This document shows positions 55,786-63,679 of a DNA stretch of 64,000 nucleotides, in pieces. Both the position numbers and the translations under genes were made by a program. The notes below the pieces were generated by a model. That model searched no databases. It was not told the origin of the DNA and saw nothing but the letters and a program-made list of their open reading frames with translations. The DNA lies in contig JAURVI010000035.1 in the NCBI GenBank assembly GCA_030655515.1, forward strand, positions 38,195 to 102,194, given 5' to 3'. Within the stretch, counting starts at the first letter, position 1. Each line of letters begins with the position of its first letter. Source of the DNA: Polaromonas sp. Its GTDB lineage: Bacteria > Pseudomonadota > Gammaproteobacteria > Burkholderiales > Burkholderiaceae_C.

Positions 55786-56055
55786 TCATTCTCCCTCCCC
55801 AAACTTGTCGTGGATCAGGGCCAGCAGTGCATCCATGGCTTTTTGTTCGTCAGTGCCGTTCGTTTCGATTTCGACCACGCTGCCCAGACCGGCGGCCAGC
55901 ATCATCACGCCCATGATGCTTTTGGCGTTGACGCGGCGATCACCCTTGGCAATCCAGACATCGCAGGCAAAGCCGCCGGCCAGTTTGGTGAGTTTGGCCG
56001 AAGCCCGGGCGTGCAGGCCCAGTTTATTGCTGATGGTCGTGCTGGTCTTGATCAT
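55786..56055 (-). CDS. ptsH: Phosphocarrier protein HPr
   Basis: HPr carries phosphate from Enzyme I to EIIA proteins. The 89-residue protein has the active-site His15 in LGLHARAS and the regulatory Ser46 in NAKSIMGVM, with the C-terminal VEIETNGTDEQKAMDALLALI. Ser46 is the target of HPr kinase in bacteria that have one. The start lies inside the upstream EIIA gene (32-base overlap). Confidence 0.96.
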   Translation of the reverse strand: MIKTSTTISNKLGLHARASAKLTKLAGGFACDVWIAKGDRRVNAKSIMGVMMLAAGLGSVVEIETNGTDEQKAMDALLALIHDKFGEGE

Positions 56056-56467
56056 GATGTCGAAGTGCCTGGTTTTGCGGTGCGGTGATGGCTACTTGCA
56101 TGACGCCCTGCGTCCCGCCCGCCACCGCGCGCGCCACCAGCGCATTCAGAGGTTCGTGCCGGTAGGATACCGTGCGCAGCAGCATCGGCAGGTTGACGCC
56201 AGCGATCAGTTTGGAGGTGACGCCATCGACCAGTTTTTGCGCCACGTTGCACGGCGTGGCGCCAAACACATCGGCCAGTACCAGCACATGCGAGGTGCCC
56301 AACTGCCCGAACACAATGCGCGCCTGCGCCAATGTTTCTTCCGGCGGCATGTTGGGCTGCACGTCCAGCGCGGCCACGCTCTCCGGGTAGTCGGAAAAGA
56401 CATGTGAGACACACTGCCGCAAAGCCGAAGCCAGCGGTGCATGCGCAATGATGAGAATGCCGTTCAT
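56024..56467 (-). CDS. PTS EIIA component, mannose-family type
   Basis: A 147-residue EIIA of the mannose family. It has the phosphorylated His9 in ILIIAHAPLA, then DVFGATPCNVA and GVNLPMLLR, all family signatures. Betaproteobacteria usually have this as part of an incomplete PTS without sugar permease, thought to act in regulation. The last 14 residues (LRHHDQDQHDHQQ) are His/Gln/Asp-rich and encoded in the overlap with ptsH. The start overlaps the MFS stop by four bases. Confidence 0.92.
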   Translation of the reverse strand: MNGILIIAHAPLASALRQCVSHVFSDYPESVAALDVQPNMPPEETLAQARIVFGQLGTSHVLVLADVFGATPCNVAQKLVDGVTSKLIAGVNLPMLLRTVSYRHEPLNALVARAVAGGTQGVMQVAITAPQNQALRHHDQDQHDHQQ

Positions 56468-57756
56468 TGCGGTGGATTATCGGGGGTGGGGTCTGTTTTC
56501 ACGCCGAGGAAGTAGCCATACGATGCGAGGCAGCAACACAAAAACACGCCCATGGCCGCCCGGAAACTGACCGCTTCGCTCAAGCCCAGGGTCCGGAAGG
56601 CGTCGATGAGCAGGCCCATGCCCCACTGCACGACGAACACGCCCGCAAAAATCACGAGGTTGTAGCTAGCGAGCACACGGCCCGCCAGCGCCGACGGAAA
56701 AGCCATGCCGATGGCCGGCTGGGCCAGGCCCAGCACACTGGAAGCCATGCAAAACAGCGCCCACCCGCCCCAACCGGCCGCCGGGCCTGCGGCAATATTG
56801 ACCGCCAGCACCGTCATGCTGATCGGCACCCCCCAGGTGATCAGCCGGTTCACGTTCCAGCCATGCTGCGACAGCCACGGGTTGACCAGGCCCCAGGCCC
56901 AGAAGGTCACAAGCATGCTGGCATTGATCCAGAACAAGCCGGTGGCCGCTTCAAGCGGCGTGTAGTCCGCGACCTTGAGCATCCACGGGCCAGCCCACAA
57001 GGTCTGTATCGCGATCACGCCGCCATAGTTGAAAAAGGCCACCGGCGACATTTTGCGGAAGTAGCGGTTGCGCCAGATGGACGTGGCCACCACGCTGGCC
57101 GCCTTGCGTACTGCGCTGCCCCCCACGTCTGCATGGGTCCACCAGGCGGGCACCACCCACGCAATCAGCGCCATGGACAGCCCGACCAGGGCCGCCAGAA
57201 TCCAGAACAGCGGCCGCCAGCCGGTCAGCGGCATCAGCCACTGCACCGGCAGCGTGGACGCCAGCATCCCGAGAGAGCCGGTCATCAGCATCCAGGAGTT
57301 GGTGCGCAGCAAGGTACTCGCATCAAACCAGCGGCGGTAGCCCGTCAACGGGGCCATCAGACAGGCACTGACCCCCATGCCCATCAGCACCCGGGCCAGC
57401 AGCAGCCAGACAAAACTGGTTGCCGCCGCGAAGGCCAGGCAAGCCAGCACAGCCAGCGCCAGAAAGCACAAAATCACCCGCTTCGGCCCGTAGCGGTCCA
57501 GCCAGGCACCCAGCGGCAACTGCATGGCCGCAAAACCCAGAAAATAACCGCCGGCCAACAGCCCCAGATCACGCGCATGCAGCGAAAACTCCTGCGTGAG
57601 CACGGGCGACAGCGTGGCCGTGATGGCCCGCACCAGCGTCGAACAGAAGTAGGCCGCGGCAAACGCCAGAAACACGACGCCGCCGGCGCGCCGGGTCAGC
57701 AGGCCGGACGAAACGGCGGCGGCCGGCACGCGCCCGGCATCCCGAACGACGCTCAT
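56464..57756 (-). CDS. Major facilitator superfamily transporter
   Basis: A 430-residue protein with 12 predicted membrane helices. The MFS loop 2-3 motif is GAWLDRYGPKRVIL and the centre is a hydrophilic stretch near 210-225. The RRAGG N-terminal tail is cytoplasmic. Similar proteins lie in the nitrate/cyanate and sugar-phosphate branches, but the substrate is unknown. It overlaps the lipoprotein gene by one base (TGATG) and EIIA by four, so the lipoprotein, MFS, EIIA, ptsH and ptsI may form one transcript. Confidence 0.85.
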   Translation of the reverse strand: MSVVRDAGRVPAAAVSSGLLTRRAGGVVFLAFAAAYFCSTLVRAITATLSPVLTQEFSLHARDLGLLAGGYFLGFAAMQLPLGAWLDRYGPKRVILCFLALAVLACLAFAAATSFVWLLLARVLMGMGVSACLMAPLTGYRRWFDASTLLRTNSWMLMTGSLGMLASTLPVQWLMPLTGWRPLFWILAALVGLSMALIAWVVPAWWTHADVGGSAVRKAASVVATSIWRNRYFRKMSPVAFFNYGGVIAIQTLWAGPWMLKVADYTPLEAATGLFWINASMLVTFWAWGLVNPWLSQHGWNVNRLITWGVPISMTVLAVNIAAGPAAGWGGWALFCMASSVLGLAQPAIGMAFPSALAGRVLASYNLVIFAGVFVVQWGMGLLIDAFRTLGLSEAVSFRAAMGVFLCCCLASYGYFLGVKTDPTPDNPPQ

Positions 57757-58298
57757 CAGCGGGGGCTTCCGGCGGCCAGCTTGAGGCTGGAGAAAAAGGT
57801 TTCCGCAACCTCGGGCGTAATCTGGTCGGCGTAGATCACCGCCTGGAACACCTGGCGGCCCTGCGCAAAATACGCGGCCTGGCTCTGCACCGCACTTCCG
57901 TCGGCCCGCTGCCCCGTGGCGCGCACCCGCACGGCCTGCGGCTGCAAGGCCGCGCCCGGCACCTTCAAAAGCGTGGCTTGCTCGGCACCCGCTTTGGCCT
58001 TGATATGGGTCAGCGTCGCCGTTTGCCAGCCTGCCAGAACAGCGCCGACCTGGCTGGCGTCATTGACCGTGGCCACCCCAAGCGCAAAGGTGGCGTCGCC
58101 GGCATCGCAGCCCAGCATGGCCAGTTCGGTCGGTTGCCCGCCCAGCGGCACACTGCGCTGGGCCTGGTCGGGGTTGCAGGGCAGCAGCAGCGACAGGCCG
58201 GTGTTGTCCGGCCTGACTTCGCGCCAGTTGAAGGTCGGGCTGCAGGCCGTGAGGGCCGGCAGCAAGACTGCCGCAAAAAGAAGGGTCAAACGTGTCAT
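57756..58298 (-). CDS. Conserved lipoprotein of unknown function
   Basis: A 180-residue exported protein with a lipobox LTACSPTFNW (Cys near residue 19) and no recognised domain. Recurrent features are NWREVRPDNTGLSLLLPCNPDQAQRSVPL after the lipobox, LGCDAGDATFALGVA and a late QVFQAVIYADQITPEVAETFFSSLKL, similar to lipoproteins found beside transporters in Burkholderiales. ATG 58298 gives the lipoprotein signal; ATG 58322 is an alternative. Its stop shares a base with the MFS start. Confidence 0.75.
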   Translation of the reverse strand: MTRLTLLFAAVLLPALTACSPTFNWREVRPDNTGLSLLLPCNPDQAQRSVPLGGQPTELAMLGCDAGDATFALGVATVNDASQVGAVLAGWQTATLTHIKAKAGAEQATLLKVPGAALQPQAVRVRATGQRADGSAVQSQAAYFAQGRQVFQAVIYADQITPEVAETFFSSLKLAAGSPR

Positions 58299-58442
58299 GG
58301 GGGGAAAAACGGCCGCCGTCATCTCGATTACCAAGTGAGCCTTGCACTTTACAGGGATTTGCAAACGACACGCGGGGCGAGTGCCCTATTGAACCACTCC
58401 GATGCACAATGGGTCCGAGCTTAAACGCAACGAGGTAATTCG

Positions 58443-59246
58443 ATGACCCACAATTTTGTTCTGGTGCATGGTGCCTGGCACGGCGGCTGGTGCTGGCGGC
58501 GCGTGGCGCAGGCTCTGCAGCTTGACCACCACAAGGTGCATGCGGTCACACTGACCGGCCTGGGCGAACGCGCCCACCTGCTGATGCCCGCCATCACGCT
58601 GGACACGCACATCGACGACGTGATCAACTTGATCGAGGCAGAAGAACTGCACGAGGTGATTTTGGCTGTGCATTCTTACGCCGGAATGATTGGCACGGCG
58701 GTGGCCGACCGATTGGGTTTTAGTGCCCCCACGCTTGCCGCTTCGCGTGCTGCGCTGCCCCCCGGGGGGGTTGTTTCGCCGCCGGGCCGCATCAAACATC
58801 TGGTGTATGTCGATGCGGTGCTGCCCAAACCCGGCGAGAGCTGGAGCAGTACCCAGTCAGTGGCCACGCAGTTGCAACGCATGGCGGCGGCGCAGACCTC
58901 GCCCAGTTTCAGCTTTCCGCCGCCCGACCCCGAGGTGTTTGGCCTGCATGACGCAGACCACGCCTGGGTCAAGCGCCGCCAGACGCCGCACCCCGGCAAC
59001 ACCTACCAGGCGCCGCTGGACTTTGATGTTCAGCGCGTCGCCGCCGTGCCGCGCACCTTTGTCAGTTGCAGCAAGCCGGCTTTGGCCACCATTGAGCCCA
59101 GCCGTCTGCGCGCGCGCGACCCGAAATTCTGGGACGGCGCCTGGCTGCCGAAATCCAGATTCGTCGAACTCGAAACCGGCCACGATCCGATGATCAGCGA
59201 GCCTGCAGCTCTGACGAAAATTCTTCTGGATTGCGCGGCAGCATGA
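58443..59246 (+). CDS. Alpha/beta hydrolase (EstC/salicylate-esterase-like) with repeat insertion
   Basis: A 267-residue alpha/beta hydrolase. FVLVHGAWHGGWCWRRV holds the oxyanion region, the nucleophile lies in LAVHSYAGM (Ser-Tyr-Ala-Gly instead of the usual G-x-S-x-G), RIKHLVYVDAVLP follows, and the base is in ELETGHDPMISEP. It resembles plant-type esterases of methyl esters. Residues from SAPTLAAS to VVSPPG are encoded by a dispersed repeat (58715-58786) that adds 23 codons in frame next to the nucleophile elbow. Activity after this insertion is uncertain. It overlaps the next gene by four bases. Confidence 0.87.
   Translation: MTHNFVLVHGAWHGGWCWRRVAQALQLDHHKVHAVTLTGLGERAHLLMPAITLDTHIDDVINLIEAEELHEVILAVHSYAGMIGTAVADRLGFSAPTLAASRAALPPGGVVSPPGRIKHLVYVDAVLPKPGESWSSTQSVATQLQRMAAAQTSPSFSFPPPDPEVFGLHDADHAWVKRRQTPHPGNTYQAPLDFDVQRVAAVPRTFVSCSKPALATIEPSRLRARDPKFWDGAWLPKSRFVELETGHDPMISEPAALTKILLDCAAA
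58715..58790 (-). repeat. GC-rich palindromic repeat inside the hydrolase gene (copy 3)
   Basis: The complement reads CCCCCCCGGGGGGCAGCGCAG, then CACGCGAAGCGGCAAGCG and TGGGGGCA, almost identical to 33278-33323. GGG at 58715-58717 and at 58784-58786 are 69 bases apart; removing 69 bases gives DRLGRIKHL, the normal family sequence. The insertion is therefore in frame with a short GGG duplication. Confidence 0.82.
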
Positions 59247-59737
59247 TTGCCCTGCGCAGGCGCCAGTTCTCCGCCGTACTTGCGGGCGGGTTGGCACTGC
59301 CTGCGCTGCTGCCTGCGCGCGCCCTTGCCAAAGACACGGCCCTGCCCGTTCCCGCGTCGCTGCCGGCGGCCGCAAAGGCCGCGGCCGCAAAAAACGAACC
59401 GCTGGTGCTGCTGGTCAGCCTGCCCGGCTGCCCCTACTGCGAATTGGTGCGGCGCAACTACCTGCTGCCCGCGCGCAAGGCGTCCGGCCTGCACGCCTGG
59501 CAGCTCAACATCACCGACCGAACGACGCCGCTTATTGGCTTTGATGGCAAAACCACCACCGCCGCAGCGCAGATCAGCGCGTGGAAAGCGGGCTTCACAC
59601 CGACCGTGCTGTTTTTCGGAAGCAGGGGGCAGGAACTGGCCGAACGGCTGGTCGGCGTGGCTGTGCCGGATTTTTATGGGGCTTACCTGGAGGCACGGCT
59701 GGCGGCGGCGCGCAAGGCGCTGCTTGCACTCAGGTAG
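59243..59737 (+). CDS. Thioredoxin-like protein with CPYC motif and Tat-type signal
   Basis: A 164-residue thioredoxin-fold protein. The N terminus RRRQFSAVLAGGLALPALLPA looks like a twin-arginine export signal. The active site is LPGCPYCELVRR. The later GFTPTVLFFGSRGQELAERLVG has the cis-proline segment. It may keep periplasmic thiols reduced or oxidised; the partner is unknown. ATG 59243 overlaps the hydrolase stop by four bases, suggesting coupled translation. Confidence 0.82.
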   Translation: MIALRRRQFSAVLAGGLALPALLPARALAKDTALPVPASLPAAAKAAAAKNEPLVLLVSLPGCPYCELVRRNYLLPARKASGLHAWQLNITDRTTPLIGFDGKTTTAAAQISAWKAGFTPTVLFFGSRGQELAERLVGVAVPDFYGAYLEARLAAARKALLALR

Positions 59738-60128
59738 ACGAAATCCAGCGAAGCTGCGGACGTTCAGCGGCCGAACTGGCCGCGCCGCTCGCCAGCATGC
59801 ATCGCGGCGCTTTGGCGCCGGTAGACCGGAATGTGGATGGCGTCGTGGACATGGTGCTGGACGCTACCGCTCTCCATGCCCAGCCGCCCACATGCGAGCA
59901 ACGATTGGGTGACGCAGATGCAGACTTCGATGGAGGTCACGGATTCTGGACTTTGATTCAGGACTTTGTTAAACCGCGCAATAAATCACTACTTTTGCCA
60001 ATTTAATGTTTCCGGATGTTTCTTGCGTGCCTATCAGATCAAAGACCGTGTTAAGTTGCCCCCTTGGCTTCATGGACCCCATGACATGATGAATTTTCAA
60101 TTGAAGCAAACAAAGGAGTATTTGTGCC
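59738..60128. other. 391-base intergenic region without a supported gene
   Basis: No frame here matches a family. Both strands show short open stretches (around 59800-59950) that could be remnants, for instance a minus-strand piece with MESGSVQHHVHDAIHIP, but none can be assigned. The last 170 bases are AT-rich and presumably carry the promoter of the next gene, which has GGAG (60115-60118) ten bases before ATG 60129. Confidence 0.5.
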
Positions 60129-60929
60129 ATGGTAATTAAAAAACAGGTTCTTTCACTGGTCACAATAGGCGTCCTCATGGCGCTTGCCGGCGCGCCAGGG
60201 CCAGGGTTTGCGGCGGATTCGACAACTGGCACAACCGCGACGACGACATCCCAACCGGCTACCAAGCTGGTCTCGACCTACAGCACGTTCGCCGGTTCTG
60301 ATGCGAATGCAACGGCTTTGGTAAACGGTCTGCGCACCGGGAAAAGCATTACCCTGACTTCAGGCAGCGGTACGACAGGCACTGCAACCAGCGGCTCAAC
60401 GACGTTTACACCGGCAACGTCCAAACTAGGCTACGGTAACGTCAACATCGCGCTGGCCCTTGCACAAGCCGAACTGACCAAGCTGGGCATTGCCGATCCC
60501 ACGCCGGCCCAGCTTCAGGCAGCGTTGAATGGGGGCACCATCACCACATCGACAGGCGCAACAACCTTGCCCGGCGTTTTGCAAATGAGAAGTGAAGGCC
60601 AAGGCTGGGGCGTAATTGCGAAATCGCTTGGATTGAATTTGGGCGCGGTGGTAAGCGCTTCAAAAACCGACAAGGGTGCAGCCGCTGCCGAACGCCGGGC
60701 CGATGCGGACAAAGGCAAGTCGGTTGCCAAAGTCGAGAAGGTGAATTCCGTGCGGCAAGAAAAAGTTGAGCGTCAGGCGAAGGTCGAGCGCCCAGAGAAA
60801 GTTGAGCGTCCAGAGAAAGTTGAGCGACCAGAGAAAGTTGAGCGACCTGAAAAGGTCGAGCGTCCCGAAAAAATCGCGCGGCCTGAAAAAGTCGAGCGTC
60901 CCGAGCGCGTCGAACAGCCCAAGAGGTGA
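60129..60929 (+). CDS. Exported protein with a C-terminal VERPEK repeat tail
   Basis: A 266-residue exported protein of unknown function. Residues 1-29 are a signal peptide ending PGFAA. Residues 30-105 are Thr/Ser/Gly-rich (low complexity). Residues 110-175 are a conserved-looking helical part (YGNVNIALALAQAELTKLGI, LQMRSEGQGWGVIAKSLGL) found in other Polaromonas-like exported proteins. From residue 183 the chain is Lys/Ala/Glu-rich, ending in nine imperfect six-residue units V-E-R-P-E-K (60765-60926). The charged tail could be a coiled or extended cell-surface stalk. It precedes an outer-membrane protein gene by 79 bases. Confidence 0.7.
   Translation: MVIKKQVLSLVTIGVLMALAGAPGPGFAADSTTGTTATTTSQPATKLVSTYSTFAGSDANATALVNGLRTGKSITLTSGSGTTGTATSGSTTFTPATSKLGYGNVNIALALAQAELTKLGIADPTPAQLQAALNGGTITTSTGATTLPGVLQMRSEGQGWGVIAKSLGLNLGAVVSASKTDKGAAAAERRADADKGKSVAKVEKVNSVRQEKVERQAKVERPEKVERPEKVERPEKVERPEKVERPEKIARPEKVERPERVEQPKR
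60765..60926 (+). repeat. Nine 18-base coding repeats (VERPEK)
   Basis: Units start every 18 bases from 60765 (VERQAK) and 60783 onward: five perfect VERPEK, then IARPEK, VERPER and VEQPKR before the stop. DNA of adjacent units is nearly identical in the centre and decays towards both ends, suggesting slippage expansion. Reading frame is kept because the unit is a multiple of three. Confidence 0.95.
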
Positions 60930-61008
60930 TATTCAGCGTCATCAGGCCCGGGAGAGTACGCGATAGCAGCGGCTCGCTCGGTTTTTTGTTGTTGAGAGGA
61001 ATAGATCG

Positions 61009-61785
61009 ATGCCGTTAAAAAAACACGCAAAATTTATGCTTGCAAGCACTTTGGTGCTGGCAGTCCAGACATGCTGGGCTGATGAGGCCGGCGCGTTGAG
61101 CATAGGAACCAGCGTTAATTACAGCTCGGGCAAATACGGCACCTCAACGTCGACCGATATCACCTCGGTGCCAGTTAATGTCACTTACGACAAGGGGCCG
61201 TGGACACTCAAACTGAGCGTTCCTTATGTGCGCATCACGGGTCCCGGTGATGTGGTTGCAGGTGTTGGCAAAACGTCAACCGTAACTACTGCAGTTCGGA
61301 CTGCGTCCGGCCTGGGTGACATTGTTGCAGCCGCGACCTACAACTTTTACAACGATGCCGCATCGCAGTTCGGCGCCGATGTGACCGGCAAAGTCAAGTT
61401 TGGCACGGGCGACAGTGCCAAGGGCCTCGGCACAGGAGAAAATGACTACTCCGTCATGCTGGATGTCTATAAGAAAGTTAATCAGGTAACGCTTTTTGGC
61501 GGCATAGGCTATACCGTTCTGGGGAGCACGACTGCGATTCCATTGAAAAACGTCATTGGTCTTACCGCTGGTTCTACGTTCAAGCTTGACGACAAAAGCA
61601 GTGTGGGACTTGCTTACGATTACCGCCAGAAATCGTCGTCAACGAGCGCTGCGCAAAGTGAGCTGACCGCTTTCTACATGCATAAATTCAACAAGTCGTG
61701 GAAGACGCAAGTGTATTTTCTGAGGGGGTTCTCTGACGGCAGTCCGGACTGGGGCGGAGGCGTCTCGGTTGGTTACGCGTTCTGA
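61009..61785 (+). CDS. Outer-membrane beta-barrel protein
   Basis: A 258-residue exported protein with a signal peptide ending WADEAG and a mature chain of alternating amphipathic strands, closing with an aromatic residue (GGVSVGYAF), the outer-membrane insertion signature. Motifs such as VPVNVTYDKGPWTLKLSVPYV and GLGDIVAAATYNF resemble the MetA-pathway/DUF3187-like channel proteins that import hydrophobic or aromatic compounds. It lies 79 bases after the VERPEK protein; a joint role at the cell surface is possible. Confidence 0.8.
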   Translation: MPLKKHAKFMLASTLVLAVQTCWADEAGALSIGTSVNYSSGKYGTSTSTDITSVPVNVTYDKGPWTLKLSVPYVRITGPGDVVAGVGKTSTVTTAVRTASGLGDIVAAATYNFYNDAASQFGADVTGKVKFGTGDSAKGLGTGENDYSVMLDVYKKVNQVTLFGGIGYTVLGSTTAIPLKNVIGLTAGSTFKLDDKSSVGLAYDYRQKSSSTSAAQSELTAFYMHKFNKSWKTQVYFLRGFSDGSPDWGGGVSVGYAF

Positions 61786-61937
61786 CGGAAAAATAAATCG
61801 GCTCACCGGGTCAGTGACGCCTCCGAACCGGGCTAAAAACTTTACGGGGCGGCGTTCAACACCACACGGGAGCCGCATCGTCGCGCAGGCACTGCTGTCC
61901 GTTGGTAGAGGATGCGATGGTGCAAGCCAAGACCTGC

Positions 61938-62642
61938 TTATTTCAGCGACCCAAACACCTTTTTGAGAATCGCACTGCCGGTTCCCACCGGGTCCTGCCG
62001 GATATTCTTTTCTTCCTCACCAATAATCAGGTAGAGTCCGTCGAGCGTCTTGCCGGTGACGTATTGCTGGATGTTGGCGTCTTCTTTTTTGATCAGGCCA
62101 AAGCCTGCGGCTTTTCCTGCGACTTCGTTGTATTTCCTGGCCAAGCCCACTTTTTCCGTGGCTTGGGTGACCACGGGCAGAAACTTCACGCCCAGCGGGG
62201 CGCGGGTTTTTTCGGCAAAGAAGTGGGTGGCCGAGGTTTCACCGCCCTGCAGGATGTTTTTGGCGTCGTCGACGTTCATGGACCGCACGGCGCTGACCAG
62301 CAGATCCTTGCCCATGGGCACGGCGGCTTCGGCGGCGCGGTTGATGGCAGTGACCAGTTCGTCGATGCGTTTGCCCTGGCCGAGTTTTTTCAGCAGTTTT
62401 GACGCGTCTTCGAGGTACCCTGGCAAGGGAATGCGAACTTTCGGGTTGCCGAGGAATCCATCTGCCCTGCCCAGCAGGGCCACGGCCGCCAGGGCGCCTT
62501 TTTCGAGGGCGGTTTTCAGGCCGTTGCTGGCTTCGGCGTTTGTCAGATCGCCCAGTGACAGGGCATGGGCTTGGCGGTAGGTGACCAGTAGCAGTAGGCC
62601 CAGCGCGCTGATACCGGCCTGGTTAAAATTGCGACGTTGCAT
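61938..62642 (-). CDS. DUF4197 family exported protein
   Basis: A 234-residue exported protein with a signal peptide ending QAHAL (residue 27) and the DUF4197 pattern: LTNAEASNGLKTALEKGA, VRIPLPGYLEDASKLLKKLG, ELVTAINRAAEAAVPMGKDLLV and a late VTGKTLDGLYLIIGEEEKNIR. The function of the family is unknown. ATG 62642 lies on the same base pairs as the start region of the divergent TlpA-like gene (62641-62659). Confidence 0.87.
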   Translation of the reverse strand: MQRRNFNQAGISALGLLLLVTYRQAHALSLGDLTNAEASNGLKTALEKGALAAVALLGRADGFLGNPKVRIPLPGYLEDASKLLKKLGQGKRIDELVTAINRAAEAAVPMGKDLLVSAVRSMNVDDAKNILQGGETSATHFFAEKTRAPLGVKFLPVVTQATEKVGLARKYNEVAGKAAGFGLIKKEDANIQQYVTGKTLDGLYLIIGEEEKNIRQDPVGTGSAILKKVFGSLK

Positions 62643-62658
62643 GATGAGAGCCTTCACT

Positions 62659-63171
62659 ATGAGTTCAGTTTCAAGCGCAGTATGCCGGATCGTGTTTGCC
62701 TCGGCATTGGCGCTGGGCGCGCTCGCCAGTCTGGCCGGCTGCGGCGGCGCGCAGGCGGCACCGGAATCGACCTTTGTGCTGCTGGACGGCAGTACAAAAA
62801 CCACTGCTGATTTCAGGGGCAAAGTCGTCCTCGTCAACTTCTGGGCGACCAGTTGCGTGACCTGCGTGGCCGAAATGCCAAAAATTATTTCCACCTACAA
62901 CAAGTACAAAGGCCGGGGCTATGACACGCTGGCGGTCGCCATGAGCTATGACCCGCCGAGCTACGTCGTCAATTTCACCGAGACGCGCCAGTTGCCCTTC
63001 AAAGTAGCGATCGACAATACCGGCGCGGCGGCCAGGGCTTGGGGCGATGTGAAGCTGACACCCACCACCTATCTGGTGAACAAACGCGGCGAAATCGTCA
63101 AGCGTTATGTGGGCGAGCCGGACTTTGCGGCCCTGCACCAACTGATTGAAAAACTGCTGGCCGAGACTTGA
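62659..63171 (+). CDS. TlpA/ResA-like thiol-disulfide oxidoreductase
   Basis: A 170-residue lipoprotein-like thioredoxin-fold protein. A signal with lipobox SLAGCGGA ends near residue 24. The mature part has DGSTKTTADFRGKVVLVNFWATSCVTCVAEMP with the CVTC active site, YPPSY-type linker and the cis-proline TPTTYLVNKRGEIVKRYVG. Such proteins reduce cytochrome c precursors or other periplasmic thiols. ATG 62659 is chosen for the signal; 62641 and 62644 are in frame. The GNAT gene begins four bases after its stop. Confidence 0.87.
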   Translation: MSSVSSAVCRIVFASALALGALASLAGCGGAQAAPESTFVLLDGSTKTTADFRGKVVLVNFWATSCVTCVAEMPKIISTYNKYKGRGYDTLAVAMSYDPPSYVVNFTETRQLPFKVAIDNTGAAARAWGDVKLTPTTYLVNKRGEIVKRYVGEPDFAALHQLIEKLLAET

Positions 63172-63175
63172 CTGG

Positions 63176-63679
63176 ATGGCAACCTTGCCTGCTTCTTCTC
63201 CCATGCCTCAGTTCGTCACGCCAGCCACGCCCGGGCAACTGGCGGCGACGCGCCTGATTTTTCGGGAGTATGCCGAGCAGCTCGGTATGGACCTGCGCTT
63301 CCAGAACTTCGACGCCGAACTTGCCGGCCTGCCGGGTGACTACGCCGCGCCCCAGGGCTGCCTGCTGTTGGCGCTGGTGGCCAGTGAGGTGGCCGGTTGC
63401 TGCGCACTGCGGCCGCTGGCCTCGGTAGACTACCCGAATGCCTGTGAAATGAAACGCCTGTATGTGCGCCGGGGCTTTCGCCGCTCCGGGCTCGGTCGGC
63501 AACTGGCCGAAGCGGTGCTGGATGCGGCGCGGGTCGCGGGCTACCACAGCGTGCTGCTGGACACCCTCAACGACATGGAGGCCGCCCGTGCATTGTACAA
63601 AGACCTGGGCTTCAAGGACATCCCGCCCTACTACCACAACCCGATAGCGGGCGCGCACTACCTGAAGGTTCAACTTTGA
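63176..63679 (+). CDS. GNAT family N-acetyltransferase
   Basis: A 167-residue acetyltransferase with the acetyl-CoA signature RLYVRRGFRRSGLGRQLAEA (Q/R-x-x-G-x-G/A loop) and the later LYKDLGFKDIPPYY, typical of GNAT motif B. The substrate is not identifiable. ATG 63176 lies four bases after the TlpA-like stop; ATG 63203 is an alternative. It is the last supported gene of the window. Confidence 0.88.
   Translation: MATLPASSPMPQFVTPATPGQLAATRLIFREYAEQLGMDLRFQNFDAELAGLPGDYAAPQGCLLLALVASEVAGCCALRPLASVDYPNACEMKRLYVRRGFRRSGLGRQLAEAVLDAARVAGYHSVLLDTLNDMEAARALYKDLGFKDIPPYYHNPIAGAHYLKVQL

Noticed and set aside
56640..56690. TTGTAGCTAGCGAGCACAC in the MFS gene as another AT-rich repeat copy
   Set aside because: The encoded peptide RVLASYNLVIFAG is what the family has at this place, so the resemblance is probably chance.
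60765..60926. Regular repeats that might be a CRISPR array
   Set aside because: Units are contiguous 18-mers with no spacers and lie in an open coding frame; no cas genes are present.
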